DNA from: Gemmatimonadaceae bacterium
GTDB lineage: Bacteria > Gemmatimonadota > Gemmatimonadetes > Gemmatimonadales > Gemmatimonadaceae
Reading direction: 5' to 3'
Length of the DNA stretch: 64,000 nucleotides
Assembly (NCBI GenBank): GCA_016742275.1
Contig: JACVCD010000021.1
Location: 1-64,000, forward strand
Positions 51,292-61,317 of this stretch are shown piece by piece. Under the pieces are notes generated by a model that saw only the letters and a list, made by a program, of their open reading frames with translations, was not told the DNA's origin and did no database searches. A program made the position numbers and the translations under genes. Position 1 is the first letter of the stretch; every line of letters begins with the position of its first letter.

Positions 51292-51381
51292 CGGAGGGAG
51301 CGGGATTCGAACCCGCGATAGGGGTTGACCCCCTATGCCGGTTTAGCAAACCGGTGCCTTCAGCCTCTCGGCCATCCCTCC
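51292..51381 (-). tRNA. tRNA-Ser (anticodon GCT)
   Basis: A 90-nt tRNA on the minus strand with a 7-bp acceptor stem GGAGGGA/TCCCTCC and discriminator G. The anticodon loop TTTGCTAAA gives GCT (serine AGC/AGU codons). A long variable arm (ATAGGGGGTCAACCCCTAT) is the class II feature expected for serine, and the T-loop reads GGTTCGAATCC. CCA is not encoded. Confidence 0.96.
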
Positions 51382-51506
51382 AGTACCCCACGTGCCCCCA
51401 CTGAATTGCCAGAGGACTACGTGCCACCGTGGCGCGCGTCAGACGCGCGAACCATGACAGATCGGGAATCTACACGGCCGGGTACGCTCCGGGCAATGGC
51501 GGTCGA

Positions 51507-53249
51507 TCAGGGAGCCTTGGTCTTGCCCTTGGCCGACAGCACACTGTCGCGCTTGGCCTTGAACTCCGTCCCCGGCTTCCATGTCGGCCATGTGTCGGTC
51601 ATCGCGACACGGTAGCCCACAGTGAGCAGCACCTTGGTGTCTTCGACGGCGCCGCTCAAGTCCCAGTCTGACTTCACTTCATCACTCGGCTGGTGATAGT
51701 CGCGCGATGTGTATTCCTCGCGCTTCTGCTTGCCGAACGCCGGATCCTTGCCGACAAACTTGTCGCCGGCATCCGTGTAGAGTGCGGGCACGCCCTGCTT
51801 CGCGAACTCGAAGTGATCGGAGCGATAGAAGTATCCCTTCTCGGGTTCCTGATCCGGGCCGACGATGCGACCGAGTGGCTTGAGCACATCGGCCAGCACA
51901 TCATCGAGTGTGCTGTTGCCATAGCCGACCACGATGATATCGCTCGTGGGTCCCCACTGATTGACGCCATCCATGTTGATGTTCGCCAGCACATTCGCCA
52001 AGGGTACCGGCGGCTGCGAAGCAAAGTAGCGTGCACCGAGCAAGCCTTTCTCTTCGGCCGTAAGTGCCACGAACATGATGGAGCGCTTGGGCTTCGTTGG
52101 CAGCGCAGCAAAGCCCTTGGCAATCGACAACATCTGCGCGGTGCCTGACGCATTGTCGAGTGCGCCGTTGAAGATCTGGTCACCCTTCAGCGTTGTATCG
52201 CGACCCATGTGATCCCAGTGCGCCGAATAGATCACGTATTCGTTGCGCAGCGTGCTGTCGCTGCCGGGAAGAGTGGCCACGACATTGCGTGACTGCACCG
52301 TGCTGAGGTCACTCGCGAGACGCACGCGCGCCCTTGCACCGAGCGCGACCGGCTTGAAATCCTTGCGCAACGCGGCAGCCTTGAGCTTGGCAAAGTCCTG
52401 ACCCGATGCCGTCAGCAGTTCTTCAGCCTTCGGTTGGGTGAGCCATGCTTCGAACCCCGTACGCGATGCGTTGCCGTCGGGCGACTTGATGTCGAGGTTC
52501 TCGCGCGCGAGGCTCGACAGTGCCGCGAATGGATAGCCCGCGGGGCCTGTTTCGTGAATGATGATGGCACCGGCAGCGCCCTTGGCGCTCGCGATCTCGT
52601 ACTTGTACGTCCACCGGCCGTAGTACGTCATGGCCGATCCCTTGAACATGGTGCTGTCGAGCTTCGTGGAATCGGCCGGGTCGGGAATAGCCGGATCATT
52701 CACGAGCATCACCAGCACCTTGCCCTTCACGTCAACGCCCTTGTAGTCGTCCCATCCATACTCGGGCGCCACGACACCATAGCCAACAAACACCAACTCG
52801 GCATCCGCTTCCACCAATGCCTGTTCGCGGCGCGTGACCATGTAGTAGTCAGCGGGGTGCGAGAGCGGGATGACACGACTACCCACGTGGAACGATGCTT
52901 CCGGATGCGGTACCGCGCGCACCAGCGTCACGTTCTGTACAAATGATCCATCGGGCATTCCACCGACCAATCCCATCGCCTTGAACTGCGCTTCGAGATA
53001 GCGCACGGTTTTTTCTTCACCGGGCGATGCAGGTGCTCGGCCTTCAAGAGAATCGTCGGCCAGGACCTTTGTGTGAGCGAGAATGTCATCGGCGGTGATC
53101 GCTCCGTACGCTGGCGCGAGCGCGGTCGAGTCATCCACTGGAGCTGAGGATTCACTGCCTCCACACGCGGTGAGCAACAATGCCAATGCGAGCGTGCGCA
53201 CGCCGAATGGCGAACGACGGGTCGGGTCCTTGAGGCGGAGTGTATTCAC
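51507..53249 (-). CDS. M28-family zinc peptidase lipoprotein
   Basis: A 580-residue exported M28 peptidase with a PA insert domain. The lipobox is LLLTAC, which sets a GTG start at 53249; a longer open frame upstream has no signal-like sequence. The zinc site is readable: YSAHWDHMG, the bridging Asp in [19 protein letters not shown] (catalytic Glu and ligand), ANINMDGVN and the C-terminal HQPSDE. It should act as an aminopeptidase or similar enzyme in the periplasm or at the cell surface. It precedes the Ycf48-like gene's stop by 41 bases on the same strand and may be co-transcribed with it. Confidence 0.9.
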   Translation of the reverse strand: MNTLRLKDPTRRSPFGVRTLALALLLTACGGSESSAPVDDSTALAPAYGAITADDILAHTKVLADDSLEGRAPASPGEEKTVRYLEAQFKAMGLVGGMPDGSFVQNVTLVRAVPHPEASFHVGSRVIPLSHPADYYMVTRREQALVEADAELVFVGYGVVAPEYGWDDYKGVDVKGKVLVMLVNDPAIPDPADSTKLDSTMFKGSAMTYYGRWTYKYEIASAKGAAGAIIIHETGPAGYPFAALSSLARENLDIKSPDGNASRTGFEAWLTQPKAEELLTASGQDFAKLKAAALRKDFKPVALGARARVRLASDLSTVQSRNVVATLPGSDSTLRNEYVIYSAHWDHMGRDTTLKGDQIFNGALDNASGTAQMLSIAKGFAALPTKPKRSIMFVALTAEEKGLLGARYFASQPPVPLANVLANINMDGVNQWGPTSDIIVVGYGNSTLDDVLADVLKPLGRIVGPDQEPEKGYFYRSDHFEFAKQGVPALYTDAGDKFVGKDPAFGKQKREEYTSRDYHQPSDEVKSDWDLSGAVEDTKVLLTVGYRVAMTDTWPTWKPGTEFKAKRDSVLSAKGKTKAP

Positions 53250-53290
53250 GGTGGGAGAAGTGAAGTGGGGAATGTGACTTGATATTCGGT

Positions 53291-54364
53291 TCAGAACTCG
53301 ATGCGCCAGATGCGACCAGTGCCGCCCACGAGAATGGCGGTACGTCCGACAGCAACCACACTGGTGGTGACCTGATCGGTGATGCGTGTCCATGTGGCGC
53401 CGGCGTCGAGGGAGTAGCTCGCGCCACCGTAGCTGGCTACCACGAGAATGCGATCGCCATTCGCGGGAACCCATGACGCACTGACAATGGCACCCGGTTG
53501 CGATGGCCGCGGCCGCATGGACCATGTGCGTCCGGCATCATTGGTGATGCCGATGACCGCACTCGATGTATCGGTGCGCAGTGCGTTGATGTCGCCAGCA
53601 ACGGCAACCGCACGTTGCGGTGTGGCAAATGCGATACCCGTGAGACCGGCTACGGCACCCCGTACGAATGGCGTGCTATCGGCGCGCCACGTGCGGCCAC
53701 CATCATGGCTCGAGAGCAAACGCGCACCCGGCGAACCTGTCGTGATCACCACATGTGATGGCGACGCATGCGCAACACATTGTCCGCTGGCCGCGAATGC
53801 GCCTTCGCCATTCAATGGGGCGGGGACGTCGGAGACCGGACGCAGTGTCCAAGCTGCACCGCCATTCGAAGTCTGGAGAATGTTGGTGCGACCACCCGAC
53901 GCATCGCTGAATGCCACACCGGATGTTGGTGAGCCAAACGACAGACAATCGTAGAAGGCGGCAGTATCGGCATTGAGAAATTGCAACGCCCACTGCTTGC
54001 CGCCGTCTGTCGTGCGATAGATGCGTGACTTGGCACCAGCGCCGGCCGATAGAATCCACGCCGTGTCGGCGCCCATGCCGTGCACGTCGCGATACTCGAG
54101 TGAATCACCAGATGGTGTCGGAAGCTTTTCCCACGTGCGTCCGGCATCGCGTGAGCGCAGCACCGTACCACGATGTCCTGCCGCCCACACTACGGAGTCG
54201 CCGGCGGCGTGCACCGACTGCAGCAGTGGAGTCACGCCTGAGGTGACGGGCGTGATGCGAGGCTGTGCGTTCAAGGCCGTGGCCGATACGACAATCGCCA
54301 CCAGACCGCAGGCGGCCCGAGTGGCGATTGTACAAAACGTCGGTGTCACCAAAGTGCGCACCAT
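53291..54364 (-). CDS. Exported Ycf48/BNR-type beta-propeller protein
   Basis: A 357-residue exported propeller. A signal peptide ([15 protein letters not shown]) supports the start at 54364. At least six BNR/Asp-box repeats are visible: [50 protein letters not shown] and [10 protein letters not shown]. This matches the Ycf48-like photosystem-assembly family and other exported BNR proteins. No sialidase catalytic residues were seen. It is upstream of the M28 peptidase lipoprotein. The role is unknown; protein or cofactor binding is likely. Confidence 0.82.
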   Translation of the reverse strand: MVRTLVTPTFCTIATRAACGLVAIVVSATALNAQPRITPVTSGVTPLLQSVHAAGDSVVWAAGHRGTVLRSRDAGRTWEKLPTPSGDSLEYRDVHGMGADTAWILSAGAGAKSRIYRTTDGGKQWALQFLNADTAAFYDCLSFGSPTSGVAFSDASGGRTNILQTSNGGAAWTLRPVSDVPAPLNGEGAFAASGQCVAHASPSHVVITTGSPGARLLSSHDGGRTWRADSTPFVRGAVAGLTGIAFATPQRAVAVAGDINALRTDTSSAVIGITNDAGRTWSMRPRPSQPGAIVSASWVPANGDRILVVASYGGASYSLDAGATWTRITDQVTTSVVAVGRTAILVGGTGRIWRIEF

Positions 54365-54393
54365 GTTGGGGTGATTCGGCAGGAACTGCATAG

Positions 54394-54480
54394 CGGGAGG
54401 AGTGGGATTCGAACCCACGGTACCGTTGCCGGTACGCCGGTTTTCAAGACCGGAGCCTTAAACCACTCGACCATCCTCCC
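54394..54480 (-). tRNA. tRNA-Ser (anticodon TGA)
   Basis: An 87-nt tRNA on the minus strand. The acceptor stem is GGGAGGA/TCCTCCC with discriminator G. The anticodon loop CTTGAAA gives TGA (serine UCA and UCG codons). The long variable arm (GTACCGGCAACGGTAC) fits class II serine tRNAs and the T-loop is GGTTCGAATCC. CCA is not encoded. Confidence 0.96.
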
Positions 54481-54571
54481 TGGTCCGGCATTTGGGTGCC
54501 GGGCCGCGAAATGTAGTCAGGGGGCGGCGAATGGCGAACGTATCGGCCGAGAAAAGGAAATTCAAAGCCGA

Positions 54572-54601
54572 TTGACATAGTCGGGTATAAATACATATAC
54601 T
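54572..54601 (+). promoter_or_regulatory. Sigma-70-like promoter with dyad before the CbiX-like gene
   Basis: TTGACA at 54572-54577 is separated by 18 bases from TATACT at 54596-54601. The spacer region contains GTATAAATACATATAC, an inverted repeat (GTATA/TATAC) that overlaps the -10 and could be a repressor site. The start codon is 51 bases downstream, so there is a short 5' leader. The remainder of the gap from the tRNA shows nothing else. Confidence 0.7.
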
Positions 54602-54651
54602 CGGATGTCCGTAGTTGAAAGCCATTCTCAACAAGAACGTTCGGAGTTCCG

Positions 54652-55620
54652 ATGTCTGTCGTTTCGAGCGCCGCAGGGCGCCTTTCGCTGGTTGCGATGA
54701 TGGCGCTGAGCGCCGGTTCGGTGAGCCCGGTTGCGGCCCAGGCGACGCGCCAGGTGGCGTCCTCGGCCCCCACGGCGGCGTCGGTCGCCACGATCATCGT
54801 CGCCCATGGCGGTGACTCGATCTGGAACTCCCACGTGTTCGACGTGGCGCGCCAGGCCAAGACCGGCGGTCCGGTTGAAGTCTCGTTCCTCATGGGACCG
54901 GCGGCCGCGCAGACGCGCTTCCAGGACGTGGTTGCCAAGCTCGAGAAGGGCGGTGCCTCGCGCATTGTGGTGATCCCGATGCTCGTATCGAGCCACAGCG
55001 GACACTATGACCAGATCCGCTACCTCGCCGGCGAGAATGTGAAGCTCGACGAAACCATGGAGCATCACCTGCACATGTCGGGCATCGCCAAGCCGACCAC
55101 GCGCGTGCCGATGGTCATCACCAAGGCCATCGACAGCTCACCGGAACTGGCCGACGTACTGACCGATCGCGCCAAGGCCATGACCAATGCGCCGCGCGAA
55201 CATGCGCTCATGATCGTCGGCCACGGCCCGAATGACGCTGAGGAGTATGCACACTGGATGCGTCACCTCCGCATTGTGGCTGATTCGGTGAAGGCGCGTA
55301 CGGGTTACCGCGATGTGCGTCTCGAGATGGTGCGTGATGACGCGCCGCCTCATGTGCGCGCCGAGGCTGTGATCCGCGTGCGCGAACTGATCGACATGCA
55401 GAGCCAGATCACGGGCCGCGACGTGATGGTCATCCCGGTGCTGCTGTCGCGCGGTTCGGTGAGCCGCAGCAAGGTGGCCGCGGACATTGCTGGCACGAAG
55501 TCCAAGTACGTGGCGGAAACCATTCTGCCGCACCCCGCCATGGCGCGCTGGGTGGAGTCGCGTGTGCGTGAGGCTTCGGCCGCGAGCACCAGCGCCAGTA
55601 AGGCCGCTTCGTCCAACTGA
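54652..55620 (+). CDS. Exported sirohydrochlorin chelatase-like (CbiX) protein
   Basis: A 322-residue protein with signal peptide (LVAMMALSAGSVSPVAAQ). Two CbiX-type half-domains can be seen: the first starts TIIVAHGGDSIWN and continues with IPMLVSSHSGHYDQIRYL, the second starts MIVGHGPNDAEEY and includes VIPVLLSRGSV. The His in each HG motif is the expected metal ligand. Cytoplasmic CbiX/SirB enzymes insert cobalt or iron into sirohydrochlorin. An exported copy cannot do that biosynthetic step in the usual place, so metal binding or sensing is a fair alternative. Confidence 0.78.
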   Translation: MSVVSSAAGRLSLVAMMALSAGSVSPVAAQATRQVASSAPTAASVATIIVAHGGDSIWNSHVFDVARQAKTGGPVEVSFLMGPAAAQTRFQDVVAKLEKGGASRIVVIPMLVSSHSGHYDQIRYLAGENVKLDETMEHHLHMSGIAKPTTRVPMVITKAIDSSPELADVLTDRAKAMTNAPREHALMIVGHGPNDAEEYAHWMRHLRIVADSVKARTGYRDVRLEMVRDDAPPHVRAEAVIRVRELIDMQSQITGRDVMVIPVLLSRGSVSRSKVAADIAGTKSKYVAETILPHPAMARWVESRVREASAASTSASKAASSN

Positions 55621-55639
55621 AATTGGGTCGTAGTACTCT

Positions 55640-55677
55640 CAAGGCCTCACTGCGGCTGGCGCTGCGGTGAGGCCTTG
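55640..55677 (+). terminator. Hairpin between the CbiX-like gene and the DUF1611 gene
   Basis: CAAGGCCTCAC (55640-55650) and GTGAGGCCTTG (55667-55677) form a perfect 11-bp stem around a 16-base loop, 19 bases after the stop. Only TTG follows, so it is a weak terminator. Confidence 0.55.
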
Positions 55678-55692
55678 TCGCATGTTGCAGAT

Positions 55693-56700
55693 ATGCTGAC
55701 TCTGCGGACTCCCTATCTGTTGTACCTTGGCGACGCACGAAGTGAGACGGACGCCAAGACGGCCAAAGGCCTTCGTGATTGGTGCCCTGGGCAGGTACTT
55801 GGCGAGTGGAGTCTGCCGACGTGCGCGGTGCAATTGGGATTGCCGCGATTGTCACCGGCTGAAGCCGGGGCACGTGGAGCTGGCAGTCTGGTTATTGGTA
55901 TCGCGTCGGTTGGTGGTGCACTCCCCGATGCATGGGTGCCTGATCTCCTGGCTGCTATTGAAGCCGGCATGGATATCGTGAGTGGGATGCACACGCGTCT
56001 TACGTCATTCCCCGCGCTTGTGGATGCCGCTGCACGACGTGGTGTACGTCTCGTGGATGTGCGGCATATGCAAACGCCGTATCCCGCGGGCACGGGGCGC
56101 AAACGTACCGGTATGCGCATCGCCACTGTCGGCACTGACTGCGCACTCGGCAAGAAATACACGGCCTTGGCACTCACGCGTGCGCTCGAGGCACGCGGTG
56201 CCAAGGCGACGTTTCGCGCCACAGGACAGACCGGCATCATGATTGCCGGCAGCGGCATCCCGATCGATGCGGTGATCTCGGATTTTGTGGCCGGTGCTGC
56301 GGAAGTGCTGTCACCCGACAATGACGCCGATCATTGGGATGTGATCGAAGGGCAGGGATCGCTGTTTCATCCGGCCTATGCTGCCGTCACGTTGGGGCTG
56401 CTGCACGGATCACAGCCCGACTATCTGGTGCTCTGCCACGATCCCACCCGGCGTACTATCGAGTTCCGACCCGATTTTCCGGTGCCACCGCTCGACGAAG
56501 CTGCTGCGCTCTATCTGCAGCTGGCTCGGCTCACCAATCGGCAGGTGCGGCTTGCCGGAGTGAGCATCAACTCCTCATCGCAAACTGAGGAGGAGTGGGC
56601 GCGCTATCGCGGGGAGCTGGAAGCGCTGTTGCAGGTCCCGGTTAGTGACCCCATCCGAAACGGTATGGATCCGATCGTTTCCACCTTGCCCGGGGTATGA
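55693..56700 (+). CDS. DUF1611 (DgcN-like) P-loop protein
   Basis: A 335-residue DUF1611 protein. The N-terminal domain starts YLLYLGDARSETDAKTAKGL. A P-loop-like segment, IATVGTDCALGKKYTALALTRAL, and TFRATGQTGIMIAGSGIPIDA follow; both are family hallmarks. Characterised relatives (DgcN) act in D-glutamate utilisation with an epimerase partner. No partner gene lies here. The ATG at 55693 is chosen over a TTG six codons upstream. The exact reaction is uncertain. Confidence 0.8.
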   Translation: MLTLRTPYLLYLGDARSETDAKTAKGLRDWCPGQVLGEWSLPTCAVQLGLPRLSPAEAGARGAGSLVIGIASVGGALPDAWVPDLLAAIEAGMDIVSGMHTRLTSFPALVDAAARRGVRLVDVRHMQTPYPAGTGRKRTGMRIATVGTDCALGKKYTALALTRALEARGAKATFRATGQTGIMIAGSGIPIDAVISDFVAGAAEVLSPDNDADHWDVIEGQGSLFHPAYAAVTLGLLHGSQPDYLVLCHDPTRRTIEFRPDFPVPPLDEAAALYLQLARLTNRQVRLAGVSINSSSQTEEEWARYRGELEALLQVPVSDPIRNGMDPIVSTLPGV

Positions 56701-56810
56701 TCCGGGGCTGATACTCCAAGTAGAAGCTCACTCGCAGTTCCTGCAGTAGCTGATTGGCTGGCGCGGTTTTCCTGCGCTGGCAGCCTTTTGACCCGGAACC
56801 ACAGGGACCC

Positions 56811-57560
56811 ATGCGCAGCAACAATCCGGTGCTCTCCAAGTTCGCCGACACCGCCCGCAACACACTCGGGCTGGATACCACCGACTCCATGACGGTGGCG
56901 GGCACCGCCGGCAAGGCGGGCGTTCTGCTGCTCGTTCTTGCCTTTTCGTCGGCACTGACCTGGCAGCAGGTGTCTGCGGGTCGTATCGAACTCATTACGC
57001 CGGCCATGCTCATTGGTGGCATCGGTGGATTCATTGTTGCGCTGGTGACGGCATTCAAGCCGCAGTGGGCCAAGTGGACCGCGCCCATCTACGCCTCGCT
57101 CGAGGGCGTGTTCCTGGGCGGCATTTCCGCGCTGTACAACCTGCGATTTGCCGGTCTGCCTCAGCAGGCCGTGTTGCTCACGATGGGTGTGGCGGGCGGT
57201 GTGTTCCTGCTGTACCGCTTCCGCATTCTGCGTGCGACGGAAGGCTTCAAGCGCATGATGGTCGCGGCCATGATGGGCATCATGCTTTTCTACATCGGCT
57301 CAATGGTGCTCGGCCTGTTCGGTGTGAACATCGGTTACTTCACGTCGTCGGGGCCGTTGGCCATTGGTGTCAATCTCGCCATTGCCGGTGTTGCCGCGCT
57401 CAACCTCGTGCTCGACTTCGATCGCATCGAAGAGGGCGTTCGCATGCGCGCGCCCAAGGCCATGGAATGGTTTGCGGCGTTCGGCCTCATGGTCACGCTG
57501 GTGTGGCTCTATCTCGAGTTGCTGCGACTGCTGTCGCGCTTGCAGGGTCGGCGCGACTAA
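56811..57560 (+). CDS. Bax inhibitor-1/YccA-family membrane protein
   Basis: A 249-residue inner-membrane protein with seven hydrophobic segments. The N-terminal MRSNNPVLSKFADTA and the family strand GIMLFYIGSMVLGLFGVN fit the YccA/Bax1-I group. The C-terminal DFDRIEEGVRMRAPKAMEWFAAFGLMVTLVWLYLELLRLL is highly conserved in this family. In E. coli YccA interacts with the FtsH protease; other members leak Ca2+. The role here is not known. It converges with the amidohydrolase gene, with a palindromic element between. Confidence 0.88.
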   Translation: MRSNNPVLSKFADTARNTLGLDTTDSMTVAGTAGKAGVLLLVLAFSSALTWQQVSAGRIELITPAMLIGGIGGFIVALVTAFKPQWAKWTAPIYASLEGVFLGGISALYNLRFAGLPQQAVLLTMGVAGGVFLLYRFRILRATEGFKRMMVAAMMGIMLFYIGSMVLGLFGVNIGYFTSSGPLAIGVNLAIAGVAALNLVLDFDRIEEGVRMRAPKAMEWFAAFGLMVTLVWLYLELLRLLSRLQGRRD

Positions 57561-57585
57561 GAGCCTCGATGCCGTGGTCCGTTGA

Positions 57586-57686
57586 CTGATTCACGCGGAT
57601 TACACAGACAACAAAAGAAACCACAGGACGATATCAGCAAATCATCCTGTGGTTTCTTTTTTGTCCGCGCAATCCGTGTTGATCAG
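57586..57686. repeat. Palindromic intergenic element, type 1, copy 2
   Basis: The core stem (57616-57632 and 57641-57657) matches copy 1 closely and has one wobble pair. Outer arms CTGATTCACGCGGATT and AATCCGTGTTGATCAG pair across the whole element of 101 bp. It lies between convergent genes and ends in a T-run, so it should also terminate transcription both ways. Confidence 0.88.
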
Positions 57687-57692
57687 TAGGGC

Positions 57693-58895
57693 TTACTTTG
57701 GCCAACCCGTCTGCGGCACGGCCGGCATGATGCGCAGCGCATTCTGGTAGTAGACCTTCTTCAGTACCGCGTCCGGCAGATCGATACCGTACAACTTCCA
57801 GAAGGCGTGGTAGTCGCGGTAGTAGTCGAAGTAGTCATCGCGAGTTTCGAGCACACGCCAGTAGTACGGATACTCTTCTGGCTGGAAGCTGTCCTTGCCG
57901 AAAAGAATGCGATCCTGATACTTGATGAAGAAGTCGTGCGCCGCGCGTGGCTGACGACCCACGTCATACAACACCGCGCCCATTTCACCGAGCACGTTGG
58001 GCATTTCGTCGAACATCTTGCCCAGGCGGCCGAGATCGTTGGCGTGCCAGCCCAGGTGCGCGGCCACGAATGTGGTGCGCGGGTTCTCGCGGAAGAGACT
58101 GTCGCGCTCATTCATGAGTTGTTCAAAGCTCGGATAGCGATCCTGCGGGTAGCGGCGCTCTGGGAACAGCGACTGCTCAAGCCACCGCTCGTTGGTGTAG
58201 TCCACCGCGCGGAAGAACTCCTGCGGATCGGCCGTGTGAATGAACACTGCCAGCTTGAGACGCGCGGCTGCCGCCCACACCGGCTTGAGCTCGGGATCGT
58301 TCAGCTTGAGGCGTGAACCATCGGCCTTGCGGGAGGAGAGACCAAAACCCTTGCCCACTTCGCCAATACCCACCGCACCAGCCTTCGCGTCGGCTTCGAG
58401 CTGCGCTACCGCGCGATCCGCCCAACCTGGCGAGCCCACGCCGGTGAAGTTGATGCCCGTGAGGAAGACCACGCGATCCTTCATGGCCGGCGACTGCTTC
58501 ACGAGGGCGATGCCCTGCGTGAGACGATCACCGGACACATTGCCGGCCACCACCATGAGCCGCACGTTGATCGAATCGAGTGTGCCGGCAAACTTCTGCA
58601 GTGCTTCCACACTCCCGATCTGCGGGCCGCCCGGATGTCCGTGGTAATCGACTACCGGGAACTTGGCCTTCATGCGCATGTTGGCGGGCACCTTCAGCGT
58701 GGATTTTGGGCGATAGTCCACGATACTTGGCACGGTACCTTCCGGCGCGAGACAGTTGCGCGGACGGACCTCCGTCATGCCGGGAGGGCACTGCTCCCCG
58801 TCCTTGATCTGCGTGCCTCCGCGGAATCCACCCTGCGCACTGAGTGCAGCGGGAATCAACGCGGCGGATGCGGTCACCACGAGTAGACGACGCAC
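57693..58895 (-). CDS. Exported amidohydrolase (Amidohydrolase_2 fold)
   Basis: A 400-residue exported metal-dependent hydrolase. A signal peptide (LLVVTASAALIPAALSAQ) is present. The first HxH metal motif is VVDYHGHPGG. AVFIHTADPQ, FVAAHLGWHANDL and ILFGKDSFQPEEYPYYW supply the remaining ligands of an amidohydrolase TIM barrel. EMGAVLYDVGRQPRAA is also typical. Related proteins include decarboxylases and esterases; the substrate is unknown. It is the last gene before a palindromic element. Confidence 0.87.
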   Translation of the reverse strand: MRRLLVVTASAALIPAALSAQGGFRGGTQIKDGEQCPPGMTEVRPRNCLAPEGTVPSIVDYRPKSTLKVPANMRMKAKFPVVDYHGHPGGPQIGSVEALQKFAGTLDSINVRLMVVAGNVSGDRLTQGIALVKQSPAMKDRVVFLTGINFTGVGSPGWADRAVAQLEADAKAGAVGIGEVGKGFGLSSRKADGSRLKLNDPELKPVWAAAARLKLAVFIHTADPQEFFRAVDYTNERWLEQSLFPERRYPQDRYPSFEQLMNERDSLFRENPRTTFVAAHLGWHANDLGRLGKMFDEMPNVLGEMGAVLYDVGRQPRAAHDFFIKYQDRILFGKDSFQPEEYPYYWRVLETRDDYFDYYRDYHAFWKLYGIDLPDAVLKKVYYQNALRIMPAVPQTGWPK

Positions 58896-58971
58896 GGACG
58901 ACTCCTGAGAGAGGAAACGACGCGGGGATCAACAATGTGTTGATCCCCGGCGTGCAATGCGGAACGAACGC

Positions 58972-61317
58972 TTACTTCTTGCTGGTGTCAGCCTGGAGCA
59001 ACAACTGCTGCGCAGCGGTGTCCATACCCGGCTGCGCAAACGGCTGCGGCGCACGATCAAATCCGAACACCGCTTCGCGGCGCATCGCCTTGGCGATGTT
59101 GCGCGACTGCTGATACACGGAATCAGAGCGCGCCATCCGGCCCGACTGCGCGAGCGCTTCGGCGAGCGTGATACCGCTGATCACGTACAGGTCGGGAATG
59201 CCGACCGACGCATCGTCCACCCAACCATTACGAGCCGCGAGCGACTTGTTGGCGGTGAATACGTTGTTCCACAGCTCGTAGGAGCGCTTCACGTCCACCA
59301 GTCCTTCGCCCGGAATGGCCACGAGATCGCCACCCGGCTCCTGCGGATCGGGCAGCAGCTTCTTGGCCATACCATGCGTGACCACGTAACGCTCGAGCCC
59401 AAGCTCGTACGGATAGCCACCAGCGGTGCGGCTGAAGTAGATCGGACGGCCCGGGAACGCATCACGAATCATGAAGAACGTGAGCTGATCCGACTTCATG
59501 AGCTGACGCAGTCGCGGCTGGGCAATGAGGTTGCCCTTTTGGAAGGCGGCGTTTTCCGGTGTGGCGATCACCAGCGGCAGCGCATCCATCTCGTTGTACG
59601 TGAGATTCACCGGCGGGCCACTGGGCTTCTGCCAGTTGCCACCCTTGTAGATGGCCGGGCCGTTGGCTTCGTCGTACTCACGCACCGGATTGCGCAGCAT
59701 CTGACGCGCATACCAGTCCGTGTTCATCAGCGACGTATTGGCAACGATCACGTCCTTGCGGATGCCTTCGACTTCCTGCGCATACCACAGCGGGAAGGTG
59801 TCGTTGTCGCCAACCGTGATGAGAATACCGTACGGCTCGACCGAGTTGAGCAGGTCACGCGCAAAGTCGGTGGTATCCGTCTGACCCGCGCGGGACGCCT
59901 GCGTCCAGTTGCCGAACAGCGGGATAAACGCCACCGCGAGCAGCGGTGACGCCAGTGCAAAGCTGCGCGGACGCGGCTCCACAACGGTGTTCTTGCCAAG
60001 CTTCACTTCATCGGCGCCGAACAGCGTGGCCACTGTCTCCCACAGGTAGAACATGCCGAGCGCAGCCCACACGGAAAGGGCCGAGAAGCTCCACAAGTAG
60101 AAGTAGTCACGATCACGCACTTCGCGGGGGACTGAGTCCCCAAGCTCCGGCGACTGTGAATGCCCGTACTTGAAATTGAGATAGAAGATCAGCCCCAGTG
60201 TCATGGTGAACACGAGAGGCCCGAAGAACCAGAAGCTTCGTCGGTCCTTCTGGAAGTGCATCCATCCACCAAGGATGATGAGGATGAAGTAGAAAACCGC
60301 GAGACCGTTTTGCCATCCCGGATTCTCGTTGTAGGCGTCGCGGAGCCACTGCCACTTGAAGTACAGCCAGTACATCCCCAACTGCGCCGTGAAGGGCGCC
60401 TGGCGCTCACCGAGCTCCGGCTTGCCGTACTGGCCGCGATTGAAGTTGTACATGAAGCGCTCGTAGGTGAGCGCGCTGAACGTACAATCGAGCTTGATCT
60501 CGGTCAGACAGCCGGTGGGCTCACCCTCGTTGATCGCAGGGAAGTGCGCCGCGCGAATGGGCTGTGTGGCAAACGGTGTGAGACCAAACACGACAGCGGC
60601 TGCACACGCCACGAGCAGCTTCCACCGCATCAGGGTCTGCGGGCGACGAATGAGCACCGCGAGACCGACGGCCGGAACGGCAAGCATACCGGCCATGTGA
60701 TTGGTGTAGCCCAAACCACAGAGATAGGCCACGAGCACGAGGATACGATCGGCCAGTGGGCCTTCCGGATCGTCGCACCACCGCACGGTGAGCCAGCAGA
60801 TGACTGCCAGGCCGACCAGCGACACGGTGTACACCTTCTCATTCACGACCGACTGGTTCCACACCGTGAACGCCGTGGCGCCAATGAGCACGGCGAGCGA
60901 GCCACCCATGATGCGCTGCCAGCGCCGCGGCATCCAGCCAACGAGCACGCGCTCGGTGACGAGGAACCAGAAAGCGGCAGACACGGCACTCGACAACGCG
61001 GCCAGCACATTGATGCGCATGGCGACGGTGGGTGCGATGGGCAGCACCGCGAACACACGTCCGATCAATACGAAGAACGGATTGCCGGGCGGGTGAGGGA
61101 GGCCCAGCACGTAGGCCGCCGCGATGTACTCGCTGGTGTCCCACATGGACGTCGTGGGAGCGAGCGTGACCATGTAGAGCAGAAAGGTCACGAGCCCCGC
61201 CACCGAGGCGGCGAGGTAGGACGGGCGGTAGTCGAGTTCGGCCGCACCGGCGCGAGCACCGGTGCTGGAGGCCGTAGTCGCGGAAGCGTTCGCGGTAGCA
61301 GTCGCGGCGACGGTCAT
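58972..61317 (-). CDS. DUF2723 multi-spanning membrane protein (GT-C-like)
   Basis: A 781-residue inner-membrane protein with about 11 hydrophobic segments. The N-terminal domain carries the DUF2723 hallmark MWDTSEYIAAAYVLGLPHPPGNPFFVLIGRVF, whose DTxEY is the GT-C glycosyltransferase acidic motif. The C-terminal 350 residues include VGDNDTFPLWYAQEVEGIRKDV, a conserved soluble-domain strand. A protein O-glycosylation role has been proposed for the family; the sugar donor is unknown. The start at 61317 is taken because an Ala/Thr-rich tail then leads directly to the first helix. Confidence 0.85.
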   Translation of the reverse strand: MTVAATATANASATTASSTGARAGAAELDYRPSYLAASVAGLVTFLLYMVTLAPTTSMWDTSEYIAAAYVLGLPHPPGNPFFVLIGRVFAVLPIAPTVAMRINVLAALSSAVSAAFWFLVTERVLVGWMPRRWQRIMGGSLAVLIGATAFTVWNQSVVNEKVYTVSLVGLAVICWLTVRWCDDPEGPLADRILVLVAYLCGLGYTNHMAGMLAVPAVGLAVLIRRPQTLMRWKLLVACAAAVVFGLTPFATQPIRAAHFPAINEGEPTGCLTEIKLDCTFSALTYERFMYNFNRGQYGKPELGERQAPFTAQLGMYWLYFKWQWLRDAYNENPGWQNGLAVFYFILIILGGWMHFQKDRRSFWFFGPLVFTMTLGLIFYLNFKYGHSQSPELGDSVPREVRDRDYFYLWSFSALSVWAALGMFYLWETVATLFGADEVKLGKNTVVEPRPRSFALASPLLAVAFIPLFGNWTQASRAGQTDTTDFARDLLNSVEPYGILITVGDNDTFPLWYAQEVEGIRKDVIVANTSLMNTDWYARQMLRNPVREYDEANGPAIYKGGNWQKPSGPPVNLTYNEMDALPLVIATPENAAFQKGNLIAQPRLRQLMKSDQLTFFMIRDAFPGRPIYFSRTAGGYPYELGLERYVVTHGMAKKLLPDPQEPGGDLVAIPGEGLVDVKRSYELWNNVFTANKSLAARNGWVDDASVGIPDLYVISGITLAEALAQSGRMARSDSVYQQSRNIAKAMRREAVFGFDRAPQPFAQPGMDTAAQQLLLQADTSKK

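Noticed and set aside
53250-53525. N-terminal extension of the M28 peptidase
   Set aside because: It overlaps the Ycf48-like gene and has no signal sequence, whereas the GTG at 53249 leads directly to a lipobox.
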